This document shows, in pieces, positions 43,501 to 58,500 of a stretch of DNA of 64,000 bases. The position numbers and the translations under genes were made by a program. The stretch is taken from positions 1,789,001 through 1,853,000 of the forward strand of contig CAUEEP010000927.1 of assembly GCA_958450365.1 (NCBI GenBank), read 5' to 3'. Origin of the DNA: Mesorhabditis belari. Its lineage: Eukaryota > Nematoda > Chromadorea > Rhabditida > Rhabditidae. Positions within the stretch are counted from its first letter, which is position 1. Each line of letters starts with the position of its first letter. The notes below the pieces were generated by a model. The model was not told where the DNA came from, searched no databases, and was given only the letters and a program-made list of their open reading frames with translations.

Positions 43501-46500
43501 TGGAAAATGAGATCCCATTCAGACCACCACAACCACGACGACCACAACAACGACAACCACGACGACCACCACTACTACCACGACGACCACGACCACTACC
43601 ACTACAACCACAACGACCACAACTACAACGACAACCACCACGACTACGACGACAACCACCACGACTACGACGACAACCACAACCACAACCACAACGACAA
43701 CCACAACTACTACGACTACCACAACGACGACGACTACTGTAAGTTCATTATAAATTCGGCTGCCTAACTAGAATTACTTTCAAACGAATTAACCTGGAAA
43801 ATGAGATCCAATTCAGACCACCACTACCACGACGACCACAACGACCACTACCACTACAACCACAACGACCACAACGACCACAACAACGACAACCACCACG
43901 ACGACCACTACTACCACGACGACTACAACGACCACTACTACTACAACCACAACGACCACAACTACAACGACAACCACCACGACTACGACGACAACCACAA
44001 CCACAACGACAACCACAACTACTACGACTACCACAACGACGACGACTACTGTGAGTTCATTAAAGATTCGTCTGCCTAGCTAGAATTACTTTCAAACGAA
44101 TTAACTGGAAAATGAAATCCAATTCAGACCACCACAACCACCACAACCACCACAACCACCACAACCACGACGACCACAACAACGACAACCACCACCACGA
44201 CCACCACTACTACCACGACGACGACAACCACGACGACTACGACGACAACCACAACTACAACGACAACCACAACTACTACGACTACCACAACCACGACGAC
44301 CACTGTAAGTTCATTAAAGATTCGTCTGCCTAGCTAGAATTACTTTCAAACGAATTAACTGGAAAATGAAATCCAATTCAGACCACCACAACCACCACAA
44401 CCACCACAACCACCACAACCACCACAACCACGACGACTACAACGACCACAACAACGACAACCACCACCACGACCACCACTACTACCACGACGACGACAAC
44501 CACGACGACTACGACGACAACCACAACTACAACGACAACCACAACTACTACGACTACCACAACCACGACGACCACTGTAAGTTCATTAAAGATTCGTCTG
44601 CCTAGCTAGAATTACTTTCAAACGAATTAACCTGGAAAATGAGATCCAATTCAGACCACCACTACCACGACCACCACTACTACCACGACGACTACAACCA
44701 CAACGACCACAACTACAACGACAACCACGACGACTACGACGACAACCACAACTACTACGACTACTGTAAGTTCATTATACATTCGGCTGCCTAACTAGAA
44801 TTACTTTCAAACGAATTAAACTGGAAAATGAGATCCCATTCAGACCACCACAACCACGACGACCACAACAACGACAACCACGACGACCACCACTACTACC
44901 ACGACGACCACGACCACTACCACTACAACCACAACGACCACAACTACAACGACAACCACCACGACTACGACGACAACCACCACGACTACGACGAAACCAC
45001 AACCACAACCACAACGACAACCACAACTACTACGACTACCACAACGACGACGACTACTGTAAGTTCATTATAAATTCGGCTACCTAACTAGAAGTAATTT
45101 CAAACGAATTAACCTGGAAAATGAGATCCAATTCAGACCACCACTACCCGACGACCACAACGACCACTACCACTACAACCACAACGACCACAACAACGAC
45201 AACCACCACGACGACCACTACTACCACGACGACTACAACGACCACTACTACTACAACCACAACGACCACAACTACAACGACAACCACGACGACAACGACG
45301 ACAACCACAACTACAACGACAACCACAACTACTACGACTACCACTACCACGACGACTACTGTAAGTTCATTATAAATTCGGCTGCCTAACTAGAATTACT
45401 TTGAAACGAATTAACCTGGAAAATGAGATCCAATTCAGACCACCACTACCACGACCACCACTACTACCACGACGACTACAACCACAACGACCACAACTAC
45501 AACGACAACCACGACGACTACGACGACAACCACAACTACTACGACTACTGTAAGTTCATTATACATTCGGCTGCCTAACTAGAATTACTTTCAAACGAAT
45601 TAAACTGGAAAATGAGATCCCATTCAGACCACCACAACCACGACGACCACAACAACGACAACCACGACGACCACCACTACTACCACGACGACCACGACCA
45701 CTACCACTACAACCACAACGACCACAACTACAACGACAACCACCACGACTACGACGACAACCACCACGACTACGACGACAACCACAACCACAACCACAAC
45801 GACAACCACAACTACTACGACTACCACAACGACGACGACTACTGTAAGTTCATTATAAATTCGGCTACCTAACTAGAAGTAATTTCAAACGAATTAACCT
45901 GGAAAATGAGATCCAATTCAGACCACCACTACCACGACGACCACAACGACCACTACCACTACAACCACAACGACCACAACGACCACAACAACGACAACCA
46001 CCACGACGACCACTACTACCACGACGACTACAACGACCACTACTACTACAACCACAACGACCACAACTACAACGACAACCACGACGACAACGACGACAAC
46101 CACAACTACAACGACAACCACAACTACTACGACTACCACAACGACGACGACTACTGTAAGTTCATTATAAAATCGGCTGCCTAACTAGAATTACTTTGAA
46201 ACGAATTAACCTGGAAAGTGAGATCTAATTCAGACCACCACAACCACCACAACCACGACGACTACAACGACCACAACAACGACAACCACCACCACCACGA
46301 CCACCACTACTACCACGACGACGACAACCACGACGACTACGACGACAACCACAACTACAACGACAACTACAACTACTACGACTACCACAACCACGACGAC
46401 CACTGTAAGTTCATTAAAGATTCGTCTGCCTAGCTAGAATTACTTTCAAACGAGTTAATTTGGAAAATGAGCTCCAATTCAGACGACCACAACCACCACA

Positions 46501-49500
46501 ACCACGACGACTACAACGACCACAACAACGACAACCACCACGACCACCACTACTACCACGACGACCACAACGACCACGACGACTACAACCACAACGACCA
46601 CAACTACAACGACAACCACGACGACTACGACGACAACCACAACTACTACGACTACGACAACCACAACTACTACGACTACCACAACGACGACGACTACTGT
46701 AAGTTCATTATAAATTCGGCTGCCTAACTAGAATTACTTTCAAACGAATTAAACTGGAAAATGAGATCCCATTCAGACCACCACAACCACGACGACCACA
46801 ACAACGACAACCACGACGACCACCACTACTACCACGACGACCACCACTACGACCACGACGACTACAACGACCACTACCACTACAACCACAACGACCACAA
46901 CTACAACGACAACCACCACGACTACGACGACAACCACAACCACAACCACAACGACAACCACAACTACTACGACTACCACAACGACGACGACTACTGTAAG
47001 TTCATTATAAATTCGGCTGCCTAACTAGAATTACTTTGAAACGAATTAACCTGGAAAGTGAGATCTAATTCAGACCACCACAACTACCACAACCACCACA
47101 ACCACCACAACCACGACGACTACAACGACCACAACAACAACGACAACCACCACGACCACCACTACGACCACGACGACTACAACGACCACTACCACTACAA
47201 CCACAACGACCACAACTACAACGACAACCACCACGACTACGACGACAACCACAACCACAACCACAACGACAACCACAACTACTACGACTACCACAACGAC
47301 GACGACTACTGTAAGTTCATTATAAATTCGGCTGCCTAACTAGAATTACTTTGAAACGAATTAACCTGGAAAGTGAGATCTAATTCAGACCACCACAACC
47401 ACCACAACCACGACGACTACAACGACCACAACAACGACAACCACCACCACCACGACCACCACTACTACCACGACGACGACAACCACGACGACTACGACGA
47501 CAACCACGACTACAACGACAACCACAACTACTACGACTACCACAACCACGACGACCACTGTAAGTTCATTAAAGATTCGTCTGCCTAGCTAGAATTACTT
47601 TCAAACGAGTTAATTTGGAAAATGAGCTCCAATTCAGACGACCACAACCACCACAACCACGACGACTACAACGACCACAACAACGACAACCACCACGACC
47701 ACCACTACTACCACGACGACCACAACGACCACGACGACTACAACCACAACGACCACAACTACAACGACAACCACGACGACTACGACGACAACCACAACTA
47801 CTACGACTACGACTACCACAACGACGACGACTACCACAACGACGACGACTACTGTAAGTTCATTATAAATTCGGCTGCCTAACTAGAATTACTTTCAAAC
47901 GAATTAAACTGGAAAATGAGATCCCATTCAGACCACCACAACCACGACGACCACAACAACGACAACCACGACGACCACCACTACTACCACGACGACCACC
48001 ACTACGACCACGACGACTACAACGACCACTACCACTACAACCACAACGACCACAACTACAACGACAACCACCACGACTACGACGACAACCACAACCACAA
48101 CCACAACGACAACCACAACTACTACGACTACCACAACGACGACGACTACTGTAAGTTCATTATAAATTCGGCTGCCTAACTAGAAGTAATTTCAAACGAA
48201 TTAACCTGGAAAATGAGATCCAATTCAGACCACCACAACCACCACAACCACGACGACTACAACGACCACAACAACGACAACCACCACGACCACCACTACT
48301 ACCACGACGACTACAACGACCACACTACACACACCACTACACTACAACCACAACGACCACAACTACAACGACAACCACGACGACAACGACGACAACCACA
48401 ACTACAACGACAACCACAACTACTACGACTACCACTACCACGACGACTACTGTAAGTTCATTATAAATTCGGCTGCCTAACTAGAATTACTTTGAAACGA
48501 ATTAACCTGGAAAGTGAGATCCAATTCAGACCACCACAACCACCACAACCACGACGACTACAACGACCACAACAACGACAACCACCACCACGACCACCAC
48601 TACTACCACGACGACGACAACCACGACGACTACGACGACAACCACGACTACAACGACAACCACAACTACTACGACTACCACAACGACGACGACTACTGTA
48701 AGTTCATTATAAATTCGGCTGCCTAACTAGAATTACTTTCAAACGAATTAAACTGGAAAATGAGATCCCATTCAGACCACCACAACCACCACAACCACGA
48801 CGACTACAACCACGACGACTACGACGACAACCACGACTACAACGACAACTACAACTACTACGACTACCACAACGACCACTACCACAACGACAACCACCAC
48901 GACTACGACGACAACCACAACCACAACGACAACCACAACTACTACGACTACCACAACGACGACGACTACTGTGAGTTCATTAAAGATTCGTCTTCCTAGC
49001 TAGAATTACTTTCAAACGAATTAACTGGAAAATGAAATCCAATTCAGACCACCACTACCACGACCACCACTACTACCACGACGACTACAACCACAACGAC
49101 CACAACTACTACGACTACGACTACCACAACGACGACGACTACTGTAAGTTCATTATACATTCGGCTGCCTAACTAGAATTACTTTCAAACGAATTAACTG
49201 GATGGTGCCATTCAGACCACCACAACCACGACGACCACAACAACGACAACCACGACGACCACCACTACTACCACGACGACCACGACCACTACCACTACAA
49301 CCACAACGACCACAACTACAACGACAACCACGACGACAACGACGACAACCACAACTACAACGACAACCACAACTACTACGACTACCACTACCACGACGAC
49401 TACTGTAAGTTCATTATAAATTCGGCTGCCTAACTAGAATTACTTTGAAACGAATTAACCTGGAAAATGCGCTCCAATTCAGACGACCACAACCACCACA

Positions 49501-52500
49501 ACCACCACAACCACCACAACCACCACAACCACCACAACCACGACGACTACAACGACCACAACAACGACAACCACCACCACGACCACCACTACTACCACGA
49601 CGACGACAACCACGACGACTACGACGACAACCACGACTACAACGACAACCACAACTACTACGACTACCACAACCACGACGACCACTGTAAGTTCATTAAA
49701 GATTCGTCTGCCTAGCTAGAATTACTTTCAAACGAATTAACTGGAAAATGAGATCCAATTCAGACCACCACAACCACCACAACCACCACAACCACCACAA
49801 CCACCACAACCACCACAACCACGACGACTACAACGACCACAACAACGACAACCACCACCACGACCACCACTACTACCACGACGACGACAACCACGACGAC
49901 TACGACGACAACCACAACTACAACGACAACCACAACTACTACGACTACCACAACGACGACGACTACTGTAAGTTCATTATAAAATCGGCCGCTTAAATAG
50001 AATTACTATCAAACGAATTAATTTGGAAAATGAGCTCCAATTCAGACGACCACAACCACCACAACCACGACGACCACAACAACGACAACCACCACGACCA
50101 CCACTACTACCACGACGACCACAACGACCACTACCACTACAACCACAACGACCACAACTACAACGACAACCACCACGACTACGACGACAACCACAACTAC
50201 AACGACAACCACAACTACTACGACTACCACAACCACGACGACTACTGTAAGTTCATTATAAATTCGGCTGCCTAACTAGAATTACTTTCAAACGAATTAA
50301 CCTGGAAAATGAGATCCAATTCAGACCACCACTACCACGACCACCACTACTACCACGACGACTACAACCACAACGACCACAACTACAACGACAACCACGA
50401 CGACTACGACGACAACCACAACTACTACGACAACCACAACTACTACGACTACCACAACGACGACGACTACTGTAAGTTCATTATAAATTCGGCTGCCTAA
50501 CTAGAATTACTTTCAAACGAATTAAACTGGAAAATGAGATGCCATTCAGACCACCACAACCACGACGACCACCACTACTACCACGACGACCACGACCACT
50601 ACCACTACAACCACAACGACCACAACTACAACGACAACCACCACGACTACGACGACAACCACCACGACTACGACGACAACCACAACCACAACCACAACGA
50701 CAACCACAACTACTACGACTACCACAACCACGACGACTACTGTAAGTTCATTATAAATTCGGCTGCCTAACTAGAAGTAATTTCAAACGAATTAACCTGG
50801 AAAATGAGATCCAATTCAGACCACCACTACCACGACGACCACAACGACCACTACCACTACAACCACAACGACCACAACGACCACAACAACGACAACCACC
50901 ACGACGACCACTACTACCACGACGACTGACCACTACCACTACAACCAAACGACCACAACTACAACGACAACCACGACGACAACGACGACAACCACAACTA
51001 CAACGACAACCACAACTACTACGACTACCACTACCACGACGACTACTGTAAGTTCATTATAAATTCGGCTGCCTAACTAGAATTACTTTCAAACGAATTA
51101 ACCTGGAAAGTGAGATCCAATTCAGACCACCACAACTACCACAACCACCACAACCACCACAACCACGACGACTACAACGACCAACACCACCACGACCACC
51201 ACTACGACCACGACGACTACAACGACCACTACCACTACAACCACAACGACCACAACTACAACGACAACCACCACGACTACGACGACAACCACAACCACAA
51301 CCACAACGACAACCACAACTACTACGACTACCACAACCACGACGACTACTGTAAGTTCATTATAAATTCGGCTGCCTAACTAGAATTACTTTCAAACGAA
51401 TTAACCTGGAAAATGAGATCCAATTCAGACCACCACAACCACCACAACCACGACGACTACAACGACCACAACAACGACAACCACCACGACCACCACTACT
51501 ACCACGACGACTACAACGACCACTACTACTACAACGACCACTACTACTACAACCACAACGACCACAACTACAACGACAACCACCACGACAACGACGACAA
51601 CCACAACTACAACGACAACCACAACTACTACGACTACCACTACCACGACGACTACTGTAAGTTCATTATAAATTCGGCCGCCTAACTAGAATTACTTTGA
51701 AACGAATTAACCTGGAAAGTGAGATCTAATTCAGACCACCACGACCACCACAACCACGACGACTACAACGACCACAACAACGACGACCACCACCACGACC
51801 ACCACTACTACCACGACGACCACAACCACGACGACTACGACGACAACCACGACTACAACGACAACCACAACTACTACGACTACCACAACCACGACGACCA
51901 CTGTAAGTTCATTAAAGATTCGTCTGCCTAGCTAGAATTACTTTCAAACGAGTTAATCTGGAAAATGAGCTCCAATTCAGACCACCACAACCACCACAAC
52001 CACGACGACTACAACGACCACAACAACGACAACAACGACAACCACGACGACCACCACTACTACCACGACGACGACAACCACTACTACCACGACGACTACA
52101 ACGACCACAACTACAACGACAACCACAACTACTACGACTACCACAACCACGACGACTACTGTAAGTTCATTATAAATTCGGCCGCTTAACTAGAATTACT
52201 TTCAAACGAATTAATTTGGAAAATGAGCTCCAATTCAGACGACCACAACCACCACAACCACGACGACTACAACGACCACAACAACGACAACAACGACAAC
52301 CACGACGACCACCACTACCACCACGACGACCACTACTACTACAACGACAACCACAACTACAACGACAACAACAACTACTACGACTACTGTGAGTTCATTA
52401 TAAATTCGGCTGCCTAACTCGAATTACTTTCAAACGAATTAACCTGGAGAATCAGATCCGAGTCGACTGGTACATCTGGGGTTATGGCCGGGAGGATAAT

Positions 52501-55500
52501 AAGGCTGGGATTAGTTCGACTAGGCACTCCTTGCTGTCGGTTTCGATGATTTTCCTTTTTAGGCTTTTGCCTTGACTTTGGAATCCACTTTTCTAAGGGT
52601 TGATTTTTGAAAACAAATTTTTTGCGACCCAAGTTGTTATAGCAAAGATCATAGTATTTTAAAAAAAACAATGGAAACAAGAAAACTTTTCGCAGTTGCG
52701 ACGACGAATGTATGCCTGTCCCGGGCAACCCACATCGTCGCACATTTTAGAAATAAGGAATGAAAAGCAATATGAAGCCGATTTTCGAATGAGGCTAGGT
52801 GATTTACGAGATATTCAGAAGAGTCCCATAAATATCGAAACATTTCTGGGAACTTTTGAAAAGCCAAAAATCCGTTGTACTTGGGACAAATGTTTTCTCA
52901 CTGGTAAAATGTTTTCTCGTTGAAATACACGGAAATGTTGTCTCCAAATTCTTTCCCGTAATAAAACTAGTTACTTTTCTGGAACACGTCCCGTATCGTC
53001 GCTCAAAACCCTGTACCCACCAAAGATTGGCCTTGAAGTTGGAGACCAATTGCGCTTCTTCGTTCATCTTTAGGACTTATGCGTTGCATATCGGAATCAT
53101 GCAAAATTTTTCCTTTTGCCATTTTTGTTTAAATTCTAACTGATAACTCTGAAGCATCTCTTTCTTTTGGTTGCTCTTGTCTCCCCTTCCTTCTCAAAAT
53201 CTCGTAGTTTCCGGAGATGAATCTAATTGTATGAATCGGAACTCGGCTGTCGTTGAGGAGAGTGACCGGCTTCCTTTTTTAGTAGCCCGAAAGTATTCAA
53301 TAGCCTCTTTCACCTTGTACAACGGTACCTGTTTACCAGAAAATTCGAGACAGCTCGCAATCAGAAAGTAATTGCCTTTGTCTATTCCCTCTTGGAGCTC
53401 CCAAGTAAAATCCTTCTCATCGTTGGCATCTTCGTTAGCAGCTTCATGAATTAACAAAGAATCCTATTCGGCATTTTGTCTAATTCGCGATAAAACGCTA
53501 ACCAACCTTATTTCGTCGCGATTTAGCTGCTTGTTCTTGACGAGTCCAACCTTTTCAGGTAGCTTTCCAAAGATCACACTTGGATCCACGGACATCTTTG
53601 CCCGTAATTATAATATACAAATGCATTTAAAAATTTCTCTCAAGCCAAAAAAACAAGAATTAAACCTATGAGGAATCAAACAAAAAACCAGTGAAACCGT
53701 CAAGGAGAGTTGAAACTACGGCAAAAAGTGCATATGTCCTCTTCAATTCCAGCCTCTTATCCTATTGGCCACTAGCCTACATACAATAGATGGGAAAAAT
53801 GCGTTCTCTAGGGATTCCAAAATCTTGTTTCCAAATTCCAATTCCAAAAGATATATGTATCGCATTCCCGGACTCTCTGCAAAAATAATAACGGATTCGG
53901 AATACTCATAGCCTAATCTTTCAGATGGAGTCAGCCTCATAAGGAAAGGCCACGCTAAGTTCATGCCTTTATCCAGTCAGCCGCAAAACGAATTACGATG
54001 ATAATCTAAAAGCGAATTCAGACTACGACCACAACAACTACAACAACCACTACAACGACCACCACAACAACGACGACCACCACCACCACCACGACCACGA
54101 CCACGACAACAACGACCACAACAACGACCACAACAACAACGACCACAACGACAACGACCACCACAACCACTACCACAACAACTACTACGACAACCACGAA
54201 TACCACAACAACCACTACGACTACAACGACAACCACAACAACTACGACCACAACAACGACAACAACGACTACCACGACTACCACCACCACAACAACTACT
54301 ACGACAACCACGACTACAACAACAACGACCACAACCACTACAACCACGACAACCACAACAACCACCACCACGACAACTACTACCACAACCACTACCACAA
54401 CGACAACGACCACCACAACCACTACCACAACTACAACAACTACAACAACAACTACTACTACGACAACCACGACTACGACAACAACGACAACAACCACTAC
54501 CACGACAACAACGACAACAACCACTACCACGACTACGACAACAACGACCACAACAACGACCACAACAACAACGACCACAACAACTACTACGACAACCACG
54601 ACTACTACAACAACCACTACGACTACAACGACAACCACAACAACTACGACCACAACAACGACAACAACGACTACCACGACTACAACAACTACAACAACAA
54701 CGACAACAACCACTACCACGACTACGACAACAACGACCACAACAACAACGACCACAACAACCACAACAACCACAACAACCACCACCACGACAACTACTAC
54801 CACAACCACAACAACAACAACTACTACTACCACGACAACAACGACCACGACGACAACAACGACGACAACCACAACAACCACTACCACCAAAAAAAAAAAA
54901 AAAAAAACAAACCACGACCACCACAACAACGACTACAACAACAACTACTACTACGACCACCACAACCACAACAACCACTACGACAACAACGACAACCACA
55001 ACAACTACGACAACAACAACCACAACTACTACCACAACCACGACTACGACAACAACGACCACGACGACAACAACAACCACAACTACTACGACAACTACGA
55101 CTACGACGACAACCACGACTACGACGACAACAACGACGACAACCACGACTACAACAACAACGACCACAACAACTACTACGACAACCACGACTACAACAAC
55201 AACAACCACAACAACGACAACCACAACAACGACAACAACCACTACCACGACTACGACAACAACGACCACAACAACGACCACAACAACCACAACAACCACC
55301 ACCACGACAACTACTACCACAACCACCACCACAACAACTACAACAACAACTACTACTACGACAACCACGACTACGACAACAACGACTACAACCACGACCA
55401 CCACAACAACGACCACAACAACTACTACTACGACAACAACGACTACGACAACAACGACGACAACCACCACAACGACCACAACAACCACCACCACGACAAC

Positions 55501-58500
55501 TACTACCACAACCACGACCACAACAACAACAACAACGACAACAACCACTACCACGACAACAACCACTACCACGACCACCACAACAACGACCACAACAACT
55601 ACTACGACAACCACGACTACAACCACAACAACCACAACAACCACAACAACCACAACAACCACAACAACCACCACCACGACAACTACTACCACAACCACGA
55701 CCACAACAACAACAACAACGACAACAACGACTACAACCACGACCACAACCACGACCACCACAACAACGACCACAACAACGACCACGACAACAACGACAAC
55801 TACTACCACAACAACCACAACGACTACAACAACAACGACGACAACAACGACCAGCACAACGACGACCACAACAACGACCACGACAACAACGACGACCACT
55901 ACCACAACAACCACTACGACTACAACGACTACAACAACGACAACAACGACTACGACAACAACGACAACCACGACCACAACAACTACTACGACAACCACGA
56001 CTACAACGACTACAACGACAACTACAACTACTACGACAACCACGACTACGACAACAACCACTACAACGACGACCACAACAACGACGACAACCACCACCAC
56101 GACTACCACGACAACAACCACTACAACAACCACTACAACGACGACCACAACAACGACGACGACGACCACAACTACTACGACAACCACGACTACGACTACA
56201 ACTACAACTACTACGACAACCACAACTACGACAACAACGACAACTACTACGACGACAACGACTACAACGACTACAACGACTACAACGACTACAACGACTA
56301 CAACGACTACAACGACTACAACGACTACCACATCGACGACCACAACAACGACGACGACTACCACCACCACGACCACGACAACAACGACTACTACCACAAC
56401 CACGACCACAACAACTACAACAACAACAACAACCACGACCACAACAACCACGACCACAACCACAACGACGACCACAACAACCACGACCACGACCACAACA
56501 ACCACGACCACAACGACTACAACAACAACAACGACTACATCAACAACAACGACAACCACAACGACGACAACCACTACGACAACAACTACAACGACGACCT
56601 CTACAACAACGACTACAACAACCACGACAACTACGGTTTTTTTCGGTTTTTTGGCGACTTGACGAATGAATTTTAGGGTTGTTGCGTGTACGGTGGAAGA
56701 TGGACCGAATGGAGCACCACTGGCACCACAGCTTGTTCGGATAGCTGTGGTCTCTGTGGAAATTGGACGGTTACGCGTACTTGCTCCTCTGCACCATCCT
56801 GTCCATGTCTGTACGTTTTTTGAAATCCAACTATGATGGGTCACACTAACAAACCGGAGGTCAAATTGTAAAACTGAGGCCTTTCTCGTTTTATGAAGAC
56901 TTGGAGAAATATCATAGGTATGGATTCATTTCAGTGGGGCGACGTCAAAGATGATTCCATGCAACAACACTCTTTGCGAATTTCCCCGTGCCACATGTTG
57001 TTCTCCATACTCGAAGACTCTTGTCAATGGATTGTGGGTGTGCGGAACCTACGTGAGTTGAATTTCTTGAGACATTCCTTTACTTTTAAGGTTAACTTCT
57101 TCAACCAGAATATTCACAAAAACCAAAGAAATTTAGAATTAGCTAAAACTAAGAAAATCTCGTTCTGAGTCGAGTCATTTTCAGCAACTGATCAAGAATT
57201 ACACGTCAAGCTGGTTTAGTCTGATCCCGACCCACCACAGTCAACCCTCTGCGACTTGGGCTGTTGTCCAAATGGAGGTATTTGGAGTGAATGGTCAGCT
57301 GGAGGAAATTGTGCCACAACTTGCGGATCTTGCTCGACAATCACCCAGGTACAAAAAAAATTTCCCTCTAGCAAGAAATACAAGTTTTAGCGACGTGTCT
57401 GCTTGACTCGACCAAAATGCGGCGTTTGCACTGGACAACAATCTCGAGTTGTTACTTGCGGAATCGGTAAGTGATTGGGATTGTTTTTCCAACGAAGCTT
57501 TTCATGCAAATAACTGTACTATCAATTCCGGATCATTTTCAGCGACTTGCTTCTACCCACAAAACTCTTGCTGTTCTCCATACCATGCCACTGTCATCAA
57601 CTCGACGAACGCTTGCGGGCCACTGGTAGGAACTTGACTAAGTTAAAGTACAAGTGCTGCAGGGTAAAAAGCACTTTCTATTAGACAAAAGTCAGGTTCC
57701 CAGTTACTATGGCCAATTTGTATTTCAGCCAGCTGTTTACAATCCAGCACCATCACCAAATGTCTGCCCTCCACCTTGCTGCCCAACAAACGGAACCTGG
57801 TCGGAATGGTCAACCACTCAGGTAAACTGATTTCTACAGCTATTGTTTTCATTAACTGCTGAGTTCTGTAACTCTAGTGATCAAAATAAACCAAGTAAAC
57901 AATTCAGACTTGCCCCGATTATTGCGGATCGTGCGGTAATCTCACCTACACACGTACCTGTACTTCACTTCAAGACGGATGCTTGTGCAAGTGAGTTGGC
58001 AAAGTGTTTGGCTTGATCTTTTTCTTAGAGCTAGAGGCTCAATACGTCTCTTATTAGAGATAAAAAAGCTTTAGAAACAGCTTTACAACAATCCTTGAAA
58101 TTATAGCGGAGCTGACACCAAAGTTGAAGCCTGTAACATCAATGTTTGCTATTTCCCGAGACTTTCTTGCTGTCCTGGATATTTTGCCACTGTCATCAAC
58201 AATATGAACGCGTGTGGACCACAGCCAACGGTGAGTTTTAGACATAAAATTCAGCTAAATCCTTCATGGCTGTATCAAATTTTAGCTTGCCATCGATCCA
58301 CCACCATTTGACGACTGTAACACCACTTGTTGTAACACCGGAGGTTTGTTTTTCTTTACAAAAGGATTACATCAATACTCAATTCCAATCAAACCTTATT
58401 CTCCTAGGAATCTGGGGAGAATGGGTATTCACGACTGGATGGGTGAAAGGAGGACCTGGCGCGAATCTCACTTGCGGTATGTGCGAACAGAGGACCCAAG

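Noticed and set aside
16161..52388. CRISPR-like regularity: conserved 78-nt repeats separated by variable segments
   Set aside because: The repeats have intron ends (GTAAG...TTCAG), are too long, and the segments between them are Thr codons rather than unique spacers; the setting is eukaryotic.
16161..52388. The array as a non-coding satellite
   Set aside because: Exons keep one frame with phase-0 splice sites, replacements favour Ser, and the frame joins coherent secreted domains at both ends. Satellite-like growth is real, but a coding role explains more.
20961..52417. Dozens of short plus-strand frames rich in His, Asn, Asp and Tyr that start MSSNSDDHN or MRSNSDHHN
   Set aside because: Each begins at an ATG inside the repeated intron just before CAATTCAG and reads the Thr exon in a wrong frame, then stops in the next intron. 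They are shadows of the exon-intron unit.
10431..56844. Long minus-strand open frames that would encode poly-valine or Cys/Gly/Arg-rich proteins
   Set aside because: They are the complement of ACN repeats (GTN and related codons), cross introns and have no splice or start context. Repeats of this kind are open in most frames on both strands.
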